Shown one piece after another: positions 54,771 through 62,917 of a DNA stretch of 64,000 bases. A program made the position numbers and the translations under genes. The first letter of the stretch is position 1; the number at the start of each line of letters is the position of its first letter. The stretch is from Anaerolineae bacterium (lineage in GTDB: Bacteria > Chloroflexota > Anaerolineae > Anaerolineales > E44-bin32): positions 1 to 64,000 of the forward strand of contig DUEZ01000071.1 of assembly GCA_011174825.1 (NCBI GenBank). The letters run 5' to 3'. Below the pieces are notes generated by a model, which saw only the letters and a list, made by a program, of their open reading frames with translations, was not told the origin of the DNA and searched no databases.

Positions 54771-55989
54771 ACTTGGTGAGCCTGGTGGAACTCGCCATTA
54801 TGAATTCGCACGACAGCTTGTGGTCAAGGGCCATCAGGTGACGGTGTTAGCTGGTCAGGTGAGCTACCTGACCGGGGAACGTATTGAAAAAGGCTGGCTT
54901 AAAAAGAAGGTGGATGACGTAGGCGTAACGATATGGCGCTGTTATACTTACCCATCTTGGCACCGATCCTTCGTCCATCGTGTGCTGAGCTTCCTCAGCT
55001 TCACACTCTCCTCTTTCCTAAGCGGTCTTCAGGTAAAGAATGTCGACCTTGTATGGGGAACTTCACCACCGATTTTTCAAGTCCTCACGGCTTGGCTTCT
55101 GGCTCGACTTAAGGGAGCGCGGTTCTTATTTGAAGTGCGAGATTTATGGCCTTATTTTGCCGTTGCGGTGGGTGTCCTACAGAATCCCCTACTTATTCGC
55201 CTATCGGAGTGGCTTGAGCGCTTCCTTTACCGTCGGGCTGATCACGTCATCCTGAATTCCCCAGGATTTGTGGACCATGTGGAGAGACGTGGTGCGCGAT
55301 CGATCGATATCGTTCCGAACGGGGTTGACATAACCATGTTCAACCCACACGATAACGGGGAGGCCTTTCGTCGCTTACATGGCTTGGAAGATAAAATCCT
55401 GGTCGTTTATGCTGGGGCGCATGGGATGTCAAATGACTTGGGGGTGGTGCTTCAGGCGGCTGAACATCTGCAGGAGAACCGGAGGATCCTCTTCGTCTTC
55501 CTTGGCGATGGCAAGGAGAAGCCCAATTTGATGGCCACAGCAAAGGCGAAGAGCTTAAAGAATGTGCTTTTTTTACCTCCTGTTCCTAAGGTGGAAATAC
55601 CGGGCGCGTTAGCTGCAGCAGACCTCTGTCTTGCGATCTTAAGACCGATCAACGCCTATAAGACGACTTACCCTAACAAGGTCTTTGATTACATGGCGGC
55701 TGGAAGGGCGGTGGTGCTTGGGATCGATGGAGAGATCCGAGAGGTCCTGGAAAAGGCTGGCGCAGGCGTCGCAGTCACACCTGGAGACTCCAAAGCCTTA
55801 GCTGATGCCGTTCGTACCTTAGCTGATGAGCCTGAGCTAAGGCGACGCATGGGCTTGGCAGGACATGACTATGTGAGGCGGAACTTCGATCGACCATCTT
55901 TGGCAAGAAAATTGCTACTGGTAATGGAGAAGATGGTAGGAGGTGATCCTTCAAATGATCGTGAAAGCCGCCTCAGCGGGGGTGAATAG
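54736..55989 (+). CDS. Glycosyltransferase family 4 (WbuB-like)
   Basis: 417 residues from ATG 54736 (a second ATG is at 54745). It starts IMLIHQAFAELGEPGGTRHYEFARQLVVKGHQVTVLAG, the typical acceptor loop of WbuB-like transferases, then FEVRDLWPYFAVAVG, and the donor domain KILVVYAGAHGMSNDLGVV, DYMAAGRAVVLGIDGEIREVLEKAGAGV. It probably adds the second sugar to the lipid-linked first sugar, since it directly precedes the initiating transferase gene and overlaps it by 35 bp. The first 35 bp overlap the heparinase gene. Confidence 0.9.
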   Translation: MHIMLIHQAFAELGEPGGTRHYEFARQLVVKGHQVTVLAGQVSYLTGERIEKGWLKKKVDDVGVTIWRCYTYPSWHRSFVHRVLSFLSFTLSSFLSGLQVKNVDLVWGTSPPIFQVLTAWLLARLKGARFLFEVRDLWPYFAVAVGVLQNPLLIRLSEWLERFLYRRADHVILNSPGFVDHVERRGARSIDIVPNGVDITMFNPHDNGEAFRRLHGLEDKILVVYAGAHGMSNDLGVVLQAAEHLQENRRILFVFLGDGKEKPNLMATAKAKSLKNVLFLPPVPKVEIPGALAAADLCLAILRPINAYKTTYPNKVFDYMAAGRAVVLGIDGEIREVLEKAGAGVAVTPGDSKALADAVRTLADEPELRRRMGLAGHDYVRRNFDRPSLARKLLLVMEKMVGGDPSNDRESRLSGGE

Positions 55990-56629
55990 CATAAGTATGA
56001 GGTTCTTTCCCACGGGCGTTCCAATCCGCAAACGCCTCCTCGACCTCCTAATAACCATACCGGGCATCATCCTGATTAGCCCACTTCTGGGACTGGTGGC
56101 CTTATTGGTCTGGCTTCGTTTTGGCGCACCGGTGCTCTTTCGCCAGGTCCGCCCCGGCTATCGTGGAGAACCCTTTACCATTTATAAGTTTCGAACGATG
56201 ACCAACTCCTATGACAAGAAAGGTGAGTTGCTACCTGATTCAAAGCGCTTAACCCGCCTCGGACAGTTTTTGCGGTCCTTGAGCCTCGATGAGTTGCCCG
56301 AACTCATCAATGTGTTGCGTGGTGAAATGAGCCTGGTGGGTCCACGCCCGCTCTTGATGCAATACCTCGATCTCTACTCACAGGAACAGGCTCGACGTCA
56401 CGATGTGCTGCCAGGCATCACCGGGTGGGCTCAGGTCAATGGTCGTAACGTGCTTACCTGGGAGGACAAGTTCCGATTTGATGTGTGGTACGTCGATAAC
56501 TGGTCTTTTGGATTGGATATCAAAATCCTCCTTCGAACTCCCTTGAGAGTGCTCCAGCGCAAGGGCATCAGCCAGCCAGGACACGCTACAGCTGAGGAAT
56601 TTATGGGGAACGGCGAAGGTCGAGAGTAG
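55955..56629 (+). CDS. Initiating sugar-phosphate transferase (PglC/WcaJ-type monotopic PGT)
   Basis: 224 residues from ATG 55955, with AGGAGGTGAT upstream. One hydrophobic re-entrant helix (LLITIPGIILISPLLGLVAL) precedes the catalytic part: RQVRPGYRGEPFTIYKFRTM, then LRSLSLDELPELINVLRGEMSLVGPRPLLMQYL and DVLPGITGWAQVNGRN. This is the short form related to PglC, which moves a sugar-1-phosphate (for PglC, di-N-acetylbacillosamine phosphate) onto undecaprenyl phosphate at the membrane. It starts assembly of the repeating unit. Together with the PglD-like and DegT genes it recalls the Pgl trio. Confidence 0.93.
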   Translation: MIVKAASAGVNSISMRFFPTGVPIRKRLLDLLITIPGIILISPLLGLVALLVWLRFGAPVLFRQVRPGYRGEPFTIYKFRTMTNSYDKKGELLPDSKRLTRLGQFLRSLSLDELPELINVLRGEMSLVGPRPLLMQYLDLYSQEQARRHDVLPGITGWAQVNGRNVLTWEDKFRFDVWYVDNWSFGLDIKILLRTPLRVLQRKGISQPGHATAEEFMGNGEGRE

Positions 56630-56748
56630 GAAAAAAGTAGGTTTTTCTGCTAAAAATATGCCTAAATCAGACTTGCGCAATTCACAGAAGATGGTTAGTA
56701 TGATGGGTAAGACTTAGGCCTAAAAGGGCACTTCGGAGGAGGAATGCT

Positions 56749-56931
56749 ATGAAAGAAGAACTCGAATTCTTCGATGTCAAGACTCGCACGAAGTTCAAAG
56801 CTACGGAGTGGCGAATCGAGACGAAAGAAGCTAAGGGACGAACTCGCTATTTCGCAGTGACGAAAGCGCCGGGCGGTAAACATGAGGCTTGGCGCATCGT
56901 CGCGAAAGACTTCGCACTGAAGCATAAGTAG
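56749..56931 (+). CDS. Small basic protein of unknown function
   Basis: 60 residues, MKEELEFFDVKTRTKFKATE at the start and HEAWRIVAKDFALKHK at the end, with 16 Lys/Arg and 9 Asp/Glu. GGAGGAGG (56733-56740) lies 8 nt before the ATG, which supports translation. No Cys, no membrane segment, probably a small beta-rich fold (short strands around WRIETKEA and RYFAVTKAP). I do not recognise it. It stands apart from the operon by about 120 bp and is followed by a hairpin at 56961-56991. Confidence 0.65.
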   Translation: MKEELEFFDVKTRTKFKATEWRIETKEAKGRTRYFAVTKAPGGKHEAWRIVAKDFALKHK

Positions 56932-56960
56932 CGGCAGGGTTTCGATCGAGTTCGAGGTCG

Positions 56961-56991
56961 TGGGCCGCCCATTTATTTGGGCGGCTCACAT
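56961..56991 (+). terminator. Hairpin after the small protein gene
   Basis: GTGGGCCGCCC and GGGCGGCTCAC pair over 11 bp with one G-U, around the loop ATTTATTT. No T-tract follows, so rho-independent termination is only possible, not shown. The rest of the gap 56932-57277 has a degenerate family C-like fragment (near 57108) and nothing else. Confidence 0.5.
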
Positions 56992-57277
56992 ACGTTATAG
57001 CGTTGCAGACGGACTCTTCTTGCGTAATTACATATTGAGGGGCAGCTCTTCACTCTGACATTCTGCTCTAAGAACCAGCATAATGCCAGATTGAAGGAAA
57101 GCTCATCGCAATGACAGATTAAAGGGCGGCCGCACCGCCTACCGAACCGATAACTACCATTTTGCGATTTAAGCGTATTAACTGACAAGAGACAACCGTC
57201 CATTGCTTTCCCTCATCTCATAGACGGTCTGGTGGTATCATTTCACTGTCCCAAGACCGATCGAGCAAGTACCACGA

Positions 57278-58222
57278 GTGAGGCGGTCCTTGATTGCAGG
57301 ATCTTCCCCTGATGATGTAGAACTATACCGTCAGATGCTTCGCATCCGTCGCTTCGAAGAGGGTGTCCTTACGTCTTTCTCAAGCGGCATTTTTTACGGC
57401 ACTACCCACACATACATTGGCCAAGAAGCAGACGCTGTTGGTGTCCTCGCCTGTCGTAGGGAGGGCGATGTCGTCGTTAGCAACCACCGCTGCCATGGGC
57501 ACTTTCTGGCATACGGGGGTTCTATGCATGCTTTAGCGGCCGAATTAATGGGCCGTGCCACAGGCGTAACAGGTGGACGAGGAGGGAGCCAGCACGTACA
57601 GTGGAAGGATTTCTATGCCAACGGTATCCTCGGTGGCACCATTCCGCTGGCTGTTGGCATGGCACTCGCTGAGAAATCTCTCAACACAGGAAAGATCGTT
57701 TTCGCTTTCATGGGGGATGGCACGCTCGGCGAAGGTGTGGTGTATGAGAGCCTAAATATGGCTTCGCTCTGGAGTCTGCCTGTTCTTTTCGTGCTTGAGA
57801 ACAACCGCTACGCCCAGACCACGCCCGTCCAGCTTCACTTGGCAGGTGAGATTGCGGATCGCTTCGAATCTTTCGCCATCCCGACCGCAGAAGCCGACAC
57901 AGTTGATGTGATCGAGATCCTTGAGCTAGCTCAAGAAGCGGTCGCCACTGTGCGCGCCGGTGAGGGACCTCAAGCACTGGTCTTGCACACCTATCGATAC
58001 GGACCTCATTCGAAAGGCGACGACACTCGTGATCCGGAGGAGGTTCTCCGATACAGGAAACGTGATCCGCTTCCGCTTCAAGCCGAACGCCTTGATCCTG
58101 ATCTCCGCCAGCGTGTCGAGGTGGAGGTCGAAACCGAAGTAGCCGAAGCATTTCAACGGGCACAAGATGACCCACATGCAGACCCAGCCTCCCTCACTTC
58201 ACCTCTGGATATTGCCCCATGA
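57278..58222 (+). CDS. 2-oxoacid dehydrogenase E1 component, alpha subunit
   Basis: 314 residues from GTG 57278 (no clear Shine-Dalgarno). It is the E1 alpha thiamine-diphosphate half: RQMLRIRRFEEG at the start, GQEADAVGVLACRREGD, YRGHG-like NHRCHGHFLAYGG, and the TPP motif FMGDGTLGEGVVYESLNMASLWSLPVLFVLENN (GDG-x26-NN). Closest in type to the pyruvate/acetoin or branched-chain E1 alpha; which 2-oxoacid it uses cannot be told. It overlaps the beta gene by 4 bp, and the two form the E1 that should acylate a lipoyl domain. No ordinary E2 or E3 is near; the lipoyl-PglD fusion is next. Confidence 0.93.
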   Translation: MRRSLIAGSSPDDVELYRQMLRIRRFEEGVLTSFSSGIFYGTTHTYIGQEADAVGVLACRREGDVVVSNHRCHGHFLAYGGSMHALAAELMGRATGVTGGRGGSQHVQWKDFYANGILGGTIPLAVGMALAEKSLNTGKIVFAFMGDGTLGEGVVYESLNMASLWSLPVLFVLENNRYAQTTPVQLHLAGEIADRFESFAIPTAEADTVDVIEILELAQEAVATVRAGEGPQALVLHTYRYGPHSKGDDTRDPEEVLRYRKRDPLPLQAERLDPDLRQRVEVEVETEVAEAFQRAQDDPHADPASLTSPLDIAP

Positions 58223-59220
58223 ATGTGCTCCAGGCGTTAAACGGCTCGCTGCACGCCTCCATGGCCGAATCGGAACAGGTGTATTTCCTTGGCGAGGATA
58301 TTCTCGAGCCCTATGGTGGAGCTTTCAAAGTAGCCCGGGGGCTATCGACGACCTACCCTGATCGAGTGATCACCACGCCAGTTTCCGAAGCGGGTATCGT
58401 CGGCTTGGGGACTGGGATGGCGCTGCGTGGCTTAAAAGTGGTGGTCGAGATCATGTTTGGGGATTTCATCGCCCTAGCGGCTGATCAAATCATCAACCAC
58501 GCTGCAAAGTTGCGCTGGATGAGTCAGGCAAAAGTCCGTATTCCCCTCGTGATACGCACACCTATGGGCGGAGGTCGTGGCTATGGTCCAACCCACAGTC
58601 AGACCTTAGAAAAGCATTTCTTAGGCGTTCCAGGACTACGCGTCCTCGCGGTTACATCCATGGATGATCCTGGGGAGTTGCTGAAGAGCGCGATCCTGGA
58701 AGACGACGACCCAATTTTGTTCATCGAGCATAAATTACTTTACGCAAAGACTATTCAAATTTTTAATGATACATCCGAGTTTACCCTGCAAAAAAGTGGG
58801 GAGCGCTATCCTGTCTACCATCTTAAAATTGTCGGTACCCCTGCGCCCACGCTAACGATCACAGCTTACGGCTACATGGCCGAACTTGCACGCCAGGCTG
58901 TTCAACGTTTGGCTTTTGAGTTTGAGATCTTCGCTGATCTCGTGGTCCCCACCCAACTCAGCCCATTCAATCTCGATCTTCTACTTGAGTGCTTAGCGAA
59001 CACAGGTCGCTTGCTGACCATCGAGGAGGGCACACACACCCATGGATGGGGTGCGGAGGTTGTGGCTCATGCGGTCGAAACACATGGAGCACGTATCCAG
59101 GCAAAGAGATTGGCTGCCCGGGATATGCCTATACCAGCTTCAGGACCACTTGAGAAGAGCGTGATACCGGATGTAGAGGGTATCATAAAGGCTGCGAGGG
59201 AAATTACAGGCCAGAAATGA
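58219..59220 (+). CDS. 2-oxoacid dehydrogenase E1 component, beta subunit
   Basis: 333 residues. Transketolase-like pyrimidine-binding domain with the TPP glutamate in FLGEDILEPYGGAFKVARGL, then TPVSEAGIVGLGTGMALRG, VVVEIMFGDFIALAADQIINHAAKLRWMSQ and VIRTPMGGGRGYGPTHSQTLEKHFLGVPGLRV, the usual E1 beta strings. The C-terminal domain starts near TITAYGYMAELARQAVQRL. It forms the heterotetramer with the alpha subunit encoded just before (ATGA overlap). It lies 224 bp before the lipoyl-PglD gene. Confidence 0.93.
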   Translation: MNVLQALNGSLHASMAESEQVYFLGEDILEPYGGAFKVARGLSTTYPDRVITTPVSEAGIVGLGTGMALRGLKVVVEIMFGDFIALAADQIINHAAKLRWMSQAKVRIPLVIRTPMGGGRGYGPTHSQTLEKHFLGVPGLRVLAVTSMDDPGELLKSAILEDDDPILFIEHKLLYAKTIQIFNDTSEFTLQKSGERYPVYHLKIVGTPAPTLTITAYGYMAELARQAVQRLAFEFEIFADLVVPTQLSPFNLDLLLECLANTGRLLTIEEGTHTHGWGAEVVAHAVETHGARIQAKRLAARDMPIPASGPLEKSVIPDVEGIIKAAREITGQK

Positions 59221-59444
59221 CAAATTCGTTCTCTGATACACATTTGTGGAGCGATTTTCAAGAGATAGACCCGAGACGCCTGAGATCCGGTTGATGAGAT
59301 GGATATGGGTCCAGGTTATACTGGCTGGTTGTAGGTGTAGATCCTTGATAAACTTCGATAGGGCAGGCATGAGAGCACCTGAAGAGGTAGAAATAGCCTA
59401 ACCGGTCATGATCCTTAAGTGAGACAATTTGTCAGAAATCCACA

Positions 59445-60548
59445 ATGTCTGATCCATTTGAAGTCTTAGTCCCTTTACTAAATCCGAATGAGCCTGAATC
59501 ACGGCTCTCTGAAATCCATGTGGCAAACGGTCAGCAGGTGAAGCAAGGTGCTGTCCTTTGCACGCTTGAGACGACCAAGTCGACAGCTGAGTTGGTCGCC
59601 CATCGGGAAGGGTACGTCATCGGACTGGGTGCAACGATCGGGGATATGGTCAGGGCGGGTGCGCGGTTGTGCTGGCTAGCGGATGAAGAGGATTGGCAGC
59701 CGCCGGTAGTGGAGCATGTCTCAAAGCCGTCTATCGAGGGAGCCCCCCCTGAGGGATTGCGTATCACCGAACCGGCCTTAAACTTAGCACAGCAAGCCGA
59801 TTTAAACCTCTCCTCGCTTCCGATTGGACCCTTGATCACACAAGAGATCGTCCGAGAAGCAATAGCTAGGGAGCGCGAAATGACTTACGAGTTACCGGAT
59901 GGCCCCTTTGAGCCAAAGGCCCTGATCATTTATGGCGGCGGTGGACATGGGAAATCCCTGATCGACCTGGTGCGCGTGATGGGGACCTTCGAAATTGTGG
60001 GACTGATTGATGACGGGCTCGAAGTTGGATCAGAGGTGATGGGCCTAACCGTTTTCGGCGGTGGTACGTTGTTAGCTCCATTGGCGGAGCGAGGTTTACG
60101 CTTAGCGATTAATGCGGTTGGGGGTGTGGGTGACGTTGGAAGCCGTGTGATGGTTTTCGAGCGAATACTGAACGCAGGTTTTACCTGTCCAACGTTGATC
60201 CACCCTAAGGCCTTTGTCGAACCTAGCGCACATCTGGCTGACGGCGTACAGGTATTCCCTAACGCATATATCGGGAGCGAAGCGAAGGTCGGTTTTGGTG
60301 CGATCGTCAATACCGGTGCAGTTGTTTCCCACGATTGCCGCTTAGAAGCCTACGCCAATGTCGCACCCGGGGCATTGCTAGCTGGTGGGGTGACGATTGG
60401 TGAGGGAGTTCTGATTGGGATGGGTGTAACCATTAACTTGAACGTCGAGATCGGAGCAGGTGCTCGGGTAGGCAACAGCGCCGTTGTGAAGCAGGATGTC
60501 CCCGAAGGTGCGATCGTCCATGCAGGGGCGATTTGGCCCCCATCGTAG
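59445..60548 (+). CDS. Lipoyl domain + peripheral-subunit-binding domain + PglD/NeuD-type sugar N-acyltransferase
   Basis: 367 residues in three parts. (1) About 1-80: an E2-type lipoyl domain, with VLCTLETTKSTAELV placing the lipoyl lysine at K45 (E42-T-T-K45; canonical ETDK) and the second half GYVIGLGATIGDMV. (2) About 105-141: an E3/E1-binding domain (RITEPALNLAQQADLNLSSL then ITQEIVREAI). (3) About 158-367: the PglD/NeuD fold, with IIYGGGGHGKSLIDLV in the Rossmann part and a left-handed beta-helix with the catalytic His H296 in GAVVSHDC. The normal E2 catalytic domain is absent. I infer that the E1 encoded upstream loads an acyl group on K45, and that the helix domain passes it to an amino-sugar nucleotide. 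Acyl donor and order are not proven. Confidence 0.88.
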   Translation: MSDPFEVLVPLLNPNEPESRLSEIHVANGQQVKQGAVLCTLETTKSTAELVAHREGYVIGLGATIGDMVRAGARLCWLADEEDWQPPVVEHVSKPSIEGAPPEGLRITEPALNLAQQADLNLSSLPIGPLITQEIVREAIAREREMTYELPDGPFEPKALIIYGGGGHGKSLIDLVRVMGTFEIVGLIDDGLEVGSEVMGLTVFGGGTLLAPLAERGLRLAINAVGGVGDVGSRVMVFERILNAGFTCPTLIHPKAFVEPSAHLADGVQVFPNAYIGSEAKVGFGAIVNTGAVVSHDCRLEAYANVAPGALLAGGVTIGEGVLIGMGVTINLNVEIGAGARVGNSAVVKQDVPEGAIVHAGAIWPPS

Positions 60549-60637
60549 CTGTTTAAATTCCAGGTTGTTTTACTTTGGGCGAACCTGACCTCCAAGCTTG
60601 GATAAACACACCTGGTTAGGAATAGCAGCTTGGCGTT

Positions 60638-60977
60638 CTAGGAACAAGTGGGATAGATACCGAATCTGAACTCGGCTAGGCTAAGGCTAGCGTAGTTAGG
60701 AGTGCGCAAACTTTGTTTATACCTAGGAACACGTGGATTAGACACTGAATCTGAACTCGGCTAGACTAAGGCTAGCGTAGTTTGGAGTGCGCAAGCTCTG
60801 CTTATACCTAGGAACACGTGGATTAGACGCTGAATCTGGGCTAGGCTAGGCTAAGGTTAGCGTAGTTTGGCGTGCGCAAGCTCTGCTTATACCTAGGAAC
60901 ACGTGGATTAGACACTGAAACTGGGCTAAGCTAGACTGATGCTAGATTAGTTTGGAGTGCGCAAGCTCTGCTTGCGC
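60638..60977. repeat. Four 85-bp direct repeats
   Basis: Units begin with CTAGGAAC at 60638, 60723, 60808 and 60893, exactly 85 bp apart. Each has GTGG(A/G)(T/A)TAGA, a GCTAG-rich centre, then TTTGGAGTGCGCAAGCTCTG. Unit 1 is the most diverged. The last unit runs into a family F hairpin (GCGCAAGCTCTGC and AGAAGCTCTGCTTCTGG, to about 61000), so the array may have grown by repeat copying of its left part. No spacer structure, so not CRISPR. The rest of 60549-61112 shows no gene. Confidence 0.92.
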
Positions 60978-61112
60978 TCAGAAGCTCTGCTTCTGGATTC
61001 CAGATTAAACCGTCTACATCATATAAAGATCCGTGGATAAAACCTCGGGGTATCTATATGGAAGATTACCCAATAGTTCGTCGGTTCCCAAATAAAAAGC
61101 CAGGAGTTCGCA

Positions 61113-62309
61113 TTGCGTAAAGATGATGGTGATCGATCAGGTCAAATATCGATGTCGGGACCCGATCTGACGGACGCCGAGCGCGAAGCGGTTGCGGCCG
61201 TCTTACGTACGCCCCGACTTAGTGTCGGTCCTCAAGTGGACACTTTCGAAGCTGTTGTCGCCGACCGCGTGGGTGCGAAACATGCAATCGCAGTCAACTC
61301 AGGTACGGCTGGATTACACTTGTGTGTGCGTGCCGTAGGTATCACAGACGGCGATTGGGTGATTACCACGCCATTTTCTTTCATCGCCTCTTCCAACGTG
61401 CTACTCTACGAACGGGCAATCCCGGTTTTCGTTGACGTGGAACCACTGACAGGGAACATCGATCCAGTATTGGTCGCTGAAGCAGCGGCCGACTTAAGGG
61501 AGGGTGGAGCCGTGGCTAGGCGCTGGTTGCCTCCACGAGGCGCGCCCGATGATGGTGAGCTCAAGGCAATCCTAACGGTAGACGTCTTTGGTCAACCTGC
61601 TGATTACGATCAGCTTGCAATAACGGCAACGAGACACGGGTTGAGAACGATCGAGGATTCCTGTGAGGCGATCGGGTCGACCTATAAGGACCGTCAAGCA
61701 GGGACCCTGGGGGACATCGGCGTGTTCGCCTTCTATCCCAACAAGCAGATCACCACGGGTGAAGGTGGGATTGTGGTGACCAACCACGACGATTGGGCTA
61801 GCATGGTCCGAGCGCTCCGCAATCAAGGTCGGGCACCCGGGGACACCTGGCTCGAGCACTCGTATCTGGGTTACAACTATCGGATGGACGAGATGTGCGC
61901 TGCTTTGGGCAGGGTTCAGATGTCACGATTGGATGAACTGCTGGGAAAGCGCGAACGTGTGGCGGGTTGGTATAACGAACGGTTGAAGTCGCTACCCGAG
62001 GTTGAATTGCCTAGCTTGGCCCCTTCTACTACACGCATAAGTTGGTTTGTCTATGTAATACGCCTGGACCCGTCCATCGATCGGCGAGAAGTGATGGAGC
62101 GCATGAAATCGCGAGGGGTGCCCAGCCGACCGTATTTCGTTCCTATTCATCTACAGCCTCATTATATTGAACGATTTGGGTACCAACCGAGCCATTACCC
62201 TGTGACCGAGGACTTGGGTCAGCGCAGTCTGGCTCTCCCCTTCTCGGGGGTGATGAGCGAGGACGATGTGGCGTACGTTTGCGAGGCGTTAAGGCATAGT
62301 CTTAGGTAA
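61113..62309 (+). CDS. DegT/DnrJ/EryC1/StrS-type sugar aminotransferase
   Basis: 398 residues from TTG 61113 (CAGGAG 6 nt upstream). Fold-type I PLP enzyme: VNSGTAGLHLCVRAVGI, TTPFSFIASSNVLLY, VDVFGQPADYDQL, EDSCEAIGSTYKDRQAGTLGDIGVFAFYPNK with the PLP lysine K211, and GGIVVTNHDDW, LGYNYRMDEMCAALGRVQMSRL. These enzymes transfer an amino group from Glu or Gln to a keto sugar nucleotide. In the Pgl pathway the homologue is PglE, whose amine is then acylated by PglD. The 4,6-dehydratase needed first is not in the window. Nothing links it directly to the E1 genes except order and spacing. Confidence 0.93.
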   Translation: MRKDDGDRSGQISMSGPDLTDAEREAVAAVLRTPRLSVGPQVDTFEAVVADRVGAKHAIAVNSGTAGLHLCVRAVGITDGDWVITTPFSFIASSNVLLYERAIPVFVDVEPLTGNIDPVLVAEAAADLREGGAVARRWLPPRGAPDDGELKAILTVDVFGQPADYDQLAITATRHGLRTIEDSCEAIGSTYKDRQAGTLGDIGVFAFYPNKQITTGEGGIVVTNHDDWASMVRALRNQGRAPGDTWLEHSYLGYNYRMDEMCAALGRVQMSRLDELLGKRERVAGWYNERLKSLPEVELPSLAPSTTRISWFVYVIRLDPSIDRREVMERMKSRGVPSRPYFVPIHLQPHYIERFGYQPSHYPVTEDLGQRSLALPFSGVMSEDDVAYVCEALRHSLR

Positions 62310-62339
62310 GGGGGGGATTTCAAGGGCTTCCTAGTCTGC

Positions 62340-62857
62340 AATGTCATTCTGAACGAGCCCTTCGGTTTCACTCAGGACCTTCGGCTCCGCGAGTGAAGAA
62401 TCCCTATGATGAAACGCTGGTATGGATACATCATAGGGATTCTTCGCGCCTAGAGCCTGTTCTGAGCTTGCCGAAGGAGCGCTCAGAATGACATCAGAGG
62501 ATCTTCCATTCAGTTCCAAATCCCTTGGACTGCCCTAGAACAACTTCTTTATGTAGGGGAGACTAGTCGGCTTTGTCGAGAGCTTAGTCGAACGGTTACC
62601 ATTTCATTCCAATTAAGATGGCATACTGAACCAATCTGTCATTGCGAGCAGCCTCCCCTCAATCTGTCATTGCGAGGAGCCGTTAGGCGACGAAGCAATC
62701 TTACCATTGAGGAGATTCCTTCACCCCTGCGGGGCTCGCAATGACAATTAGAAACTTGTCATTCCGAACGCCGCTAGGCGTGAGGAATCCCTATGATTCA
62801 ACGGCCTTAAATGCTGCATCTTAGGGATTCCTCGTCGCGGGGCTCCTCGGAATGACA
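62340..62857. repeat. Repeat island with families B and C, one nested
   Basis: 62340-62493: ATGTCATTCTGAACG to CTCAGAATGACATC, with GAAGAATCCCTAT and ATAGGGATTCTTCG inside (family B). 62636-62745: family C (TGTCATTGCGAGCAGCCTCC, then a second TGTCATTGCGAGGAGC, to GCTCGCAATGACA), so one copy is inserted in or duplicated inside another. 62757-62857: family B (TGTCATTCCGAACG to TCCTCGGAATGACAC). They lie between the convergent DegT and glgC genes; nothing else is found in 62310-62917. Confidence 0.88.
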
Positions 62858-62917
62858 CAACAACAGGTGCCGGTCCGAACGTCGTCAGGCGTTAACAATA
62901 CTCAACTCAAAATCACA

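Noticed and set aside
60638-60977. CRISPR array
   Set aside because: The units are continuous 85-bp direct repeats without spacers, and no cas gene is present.
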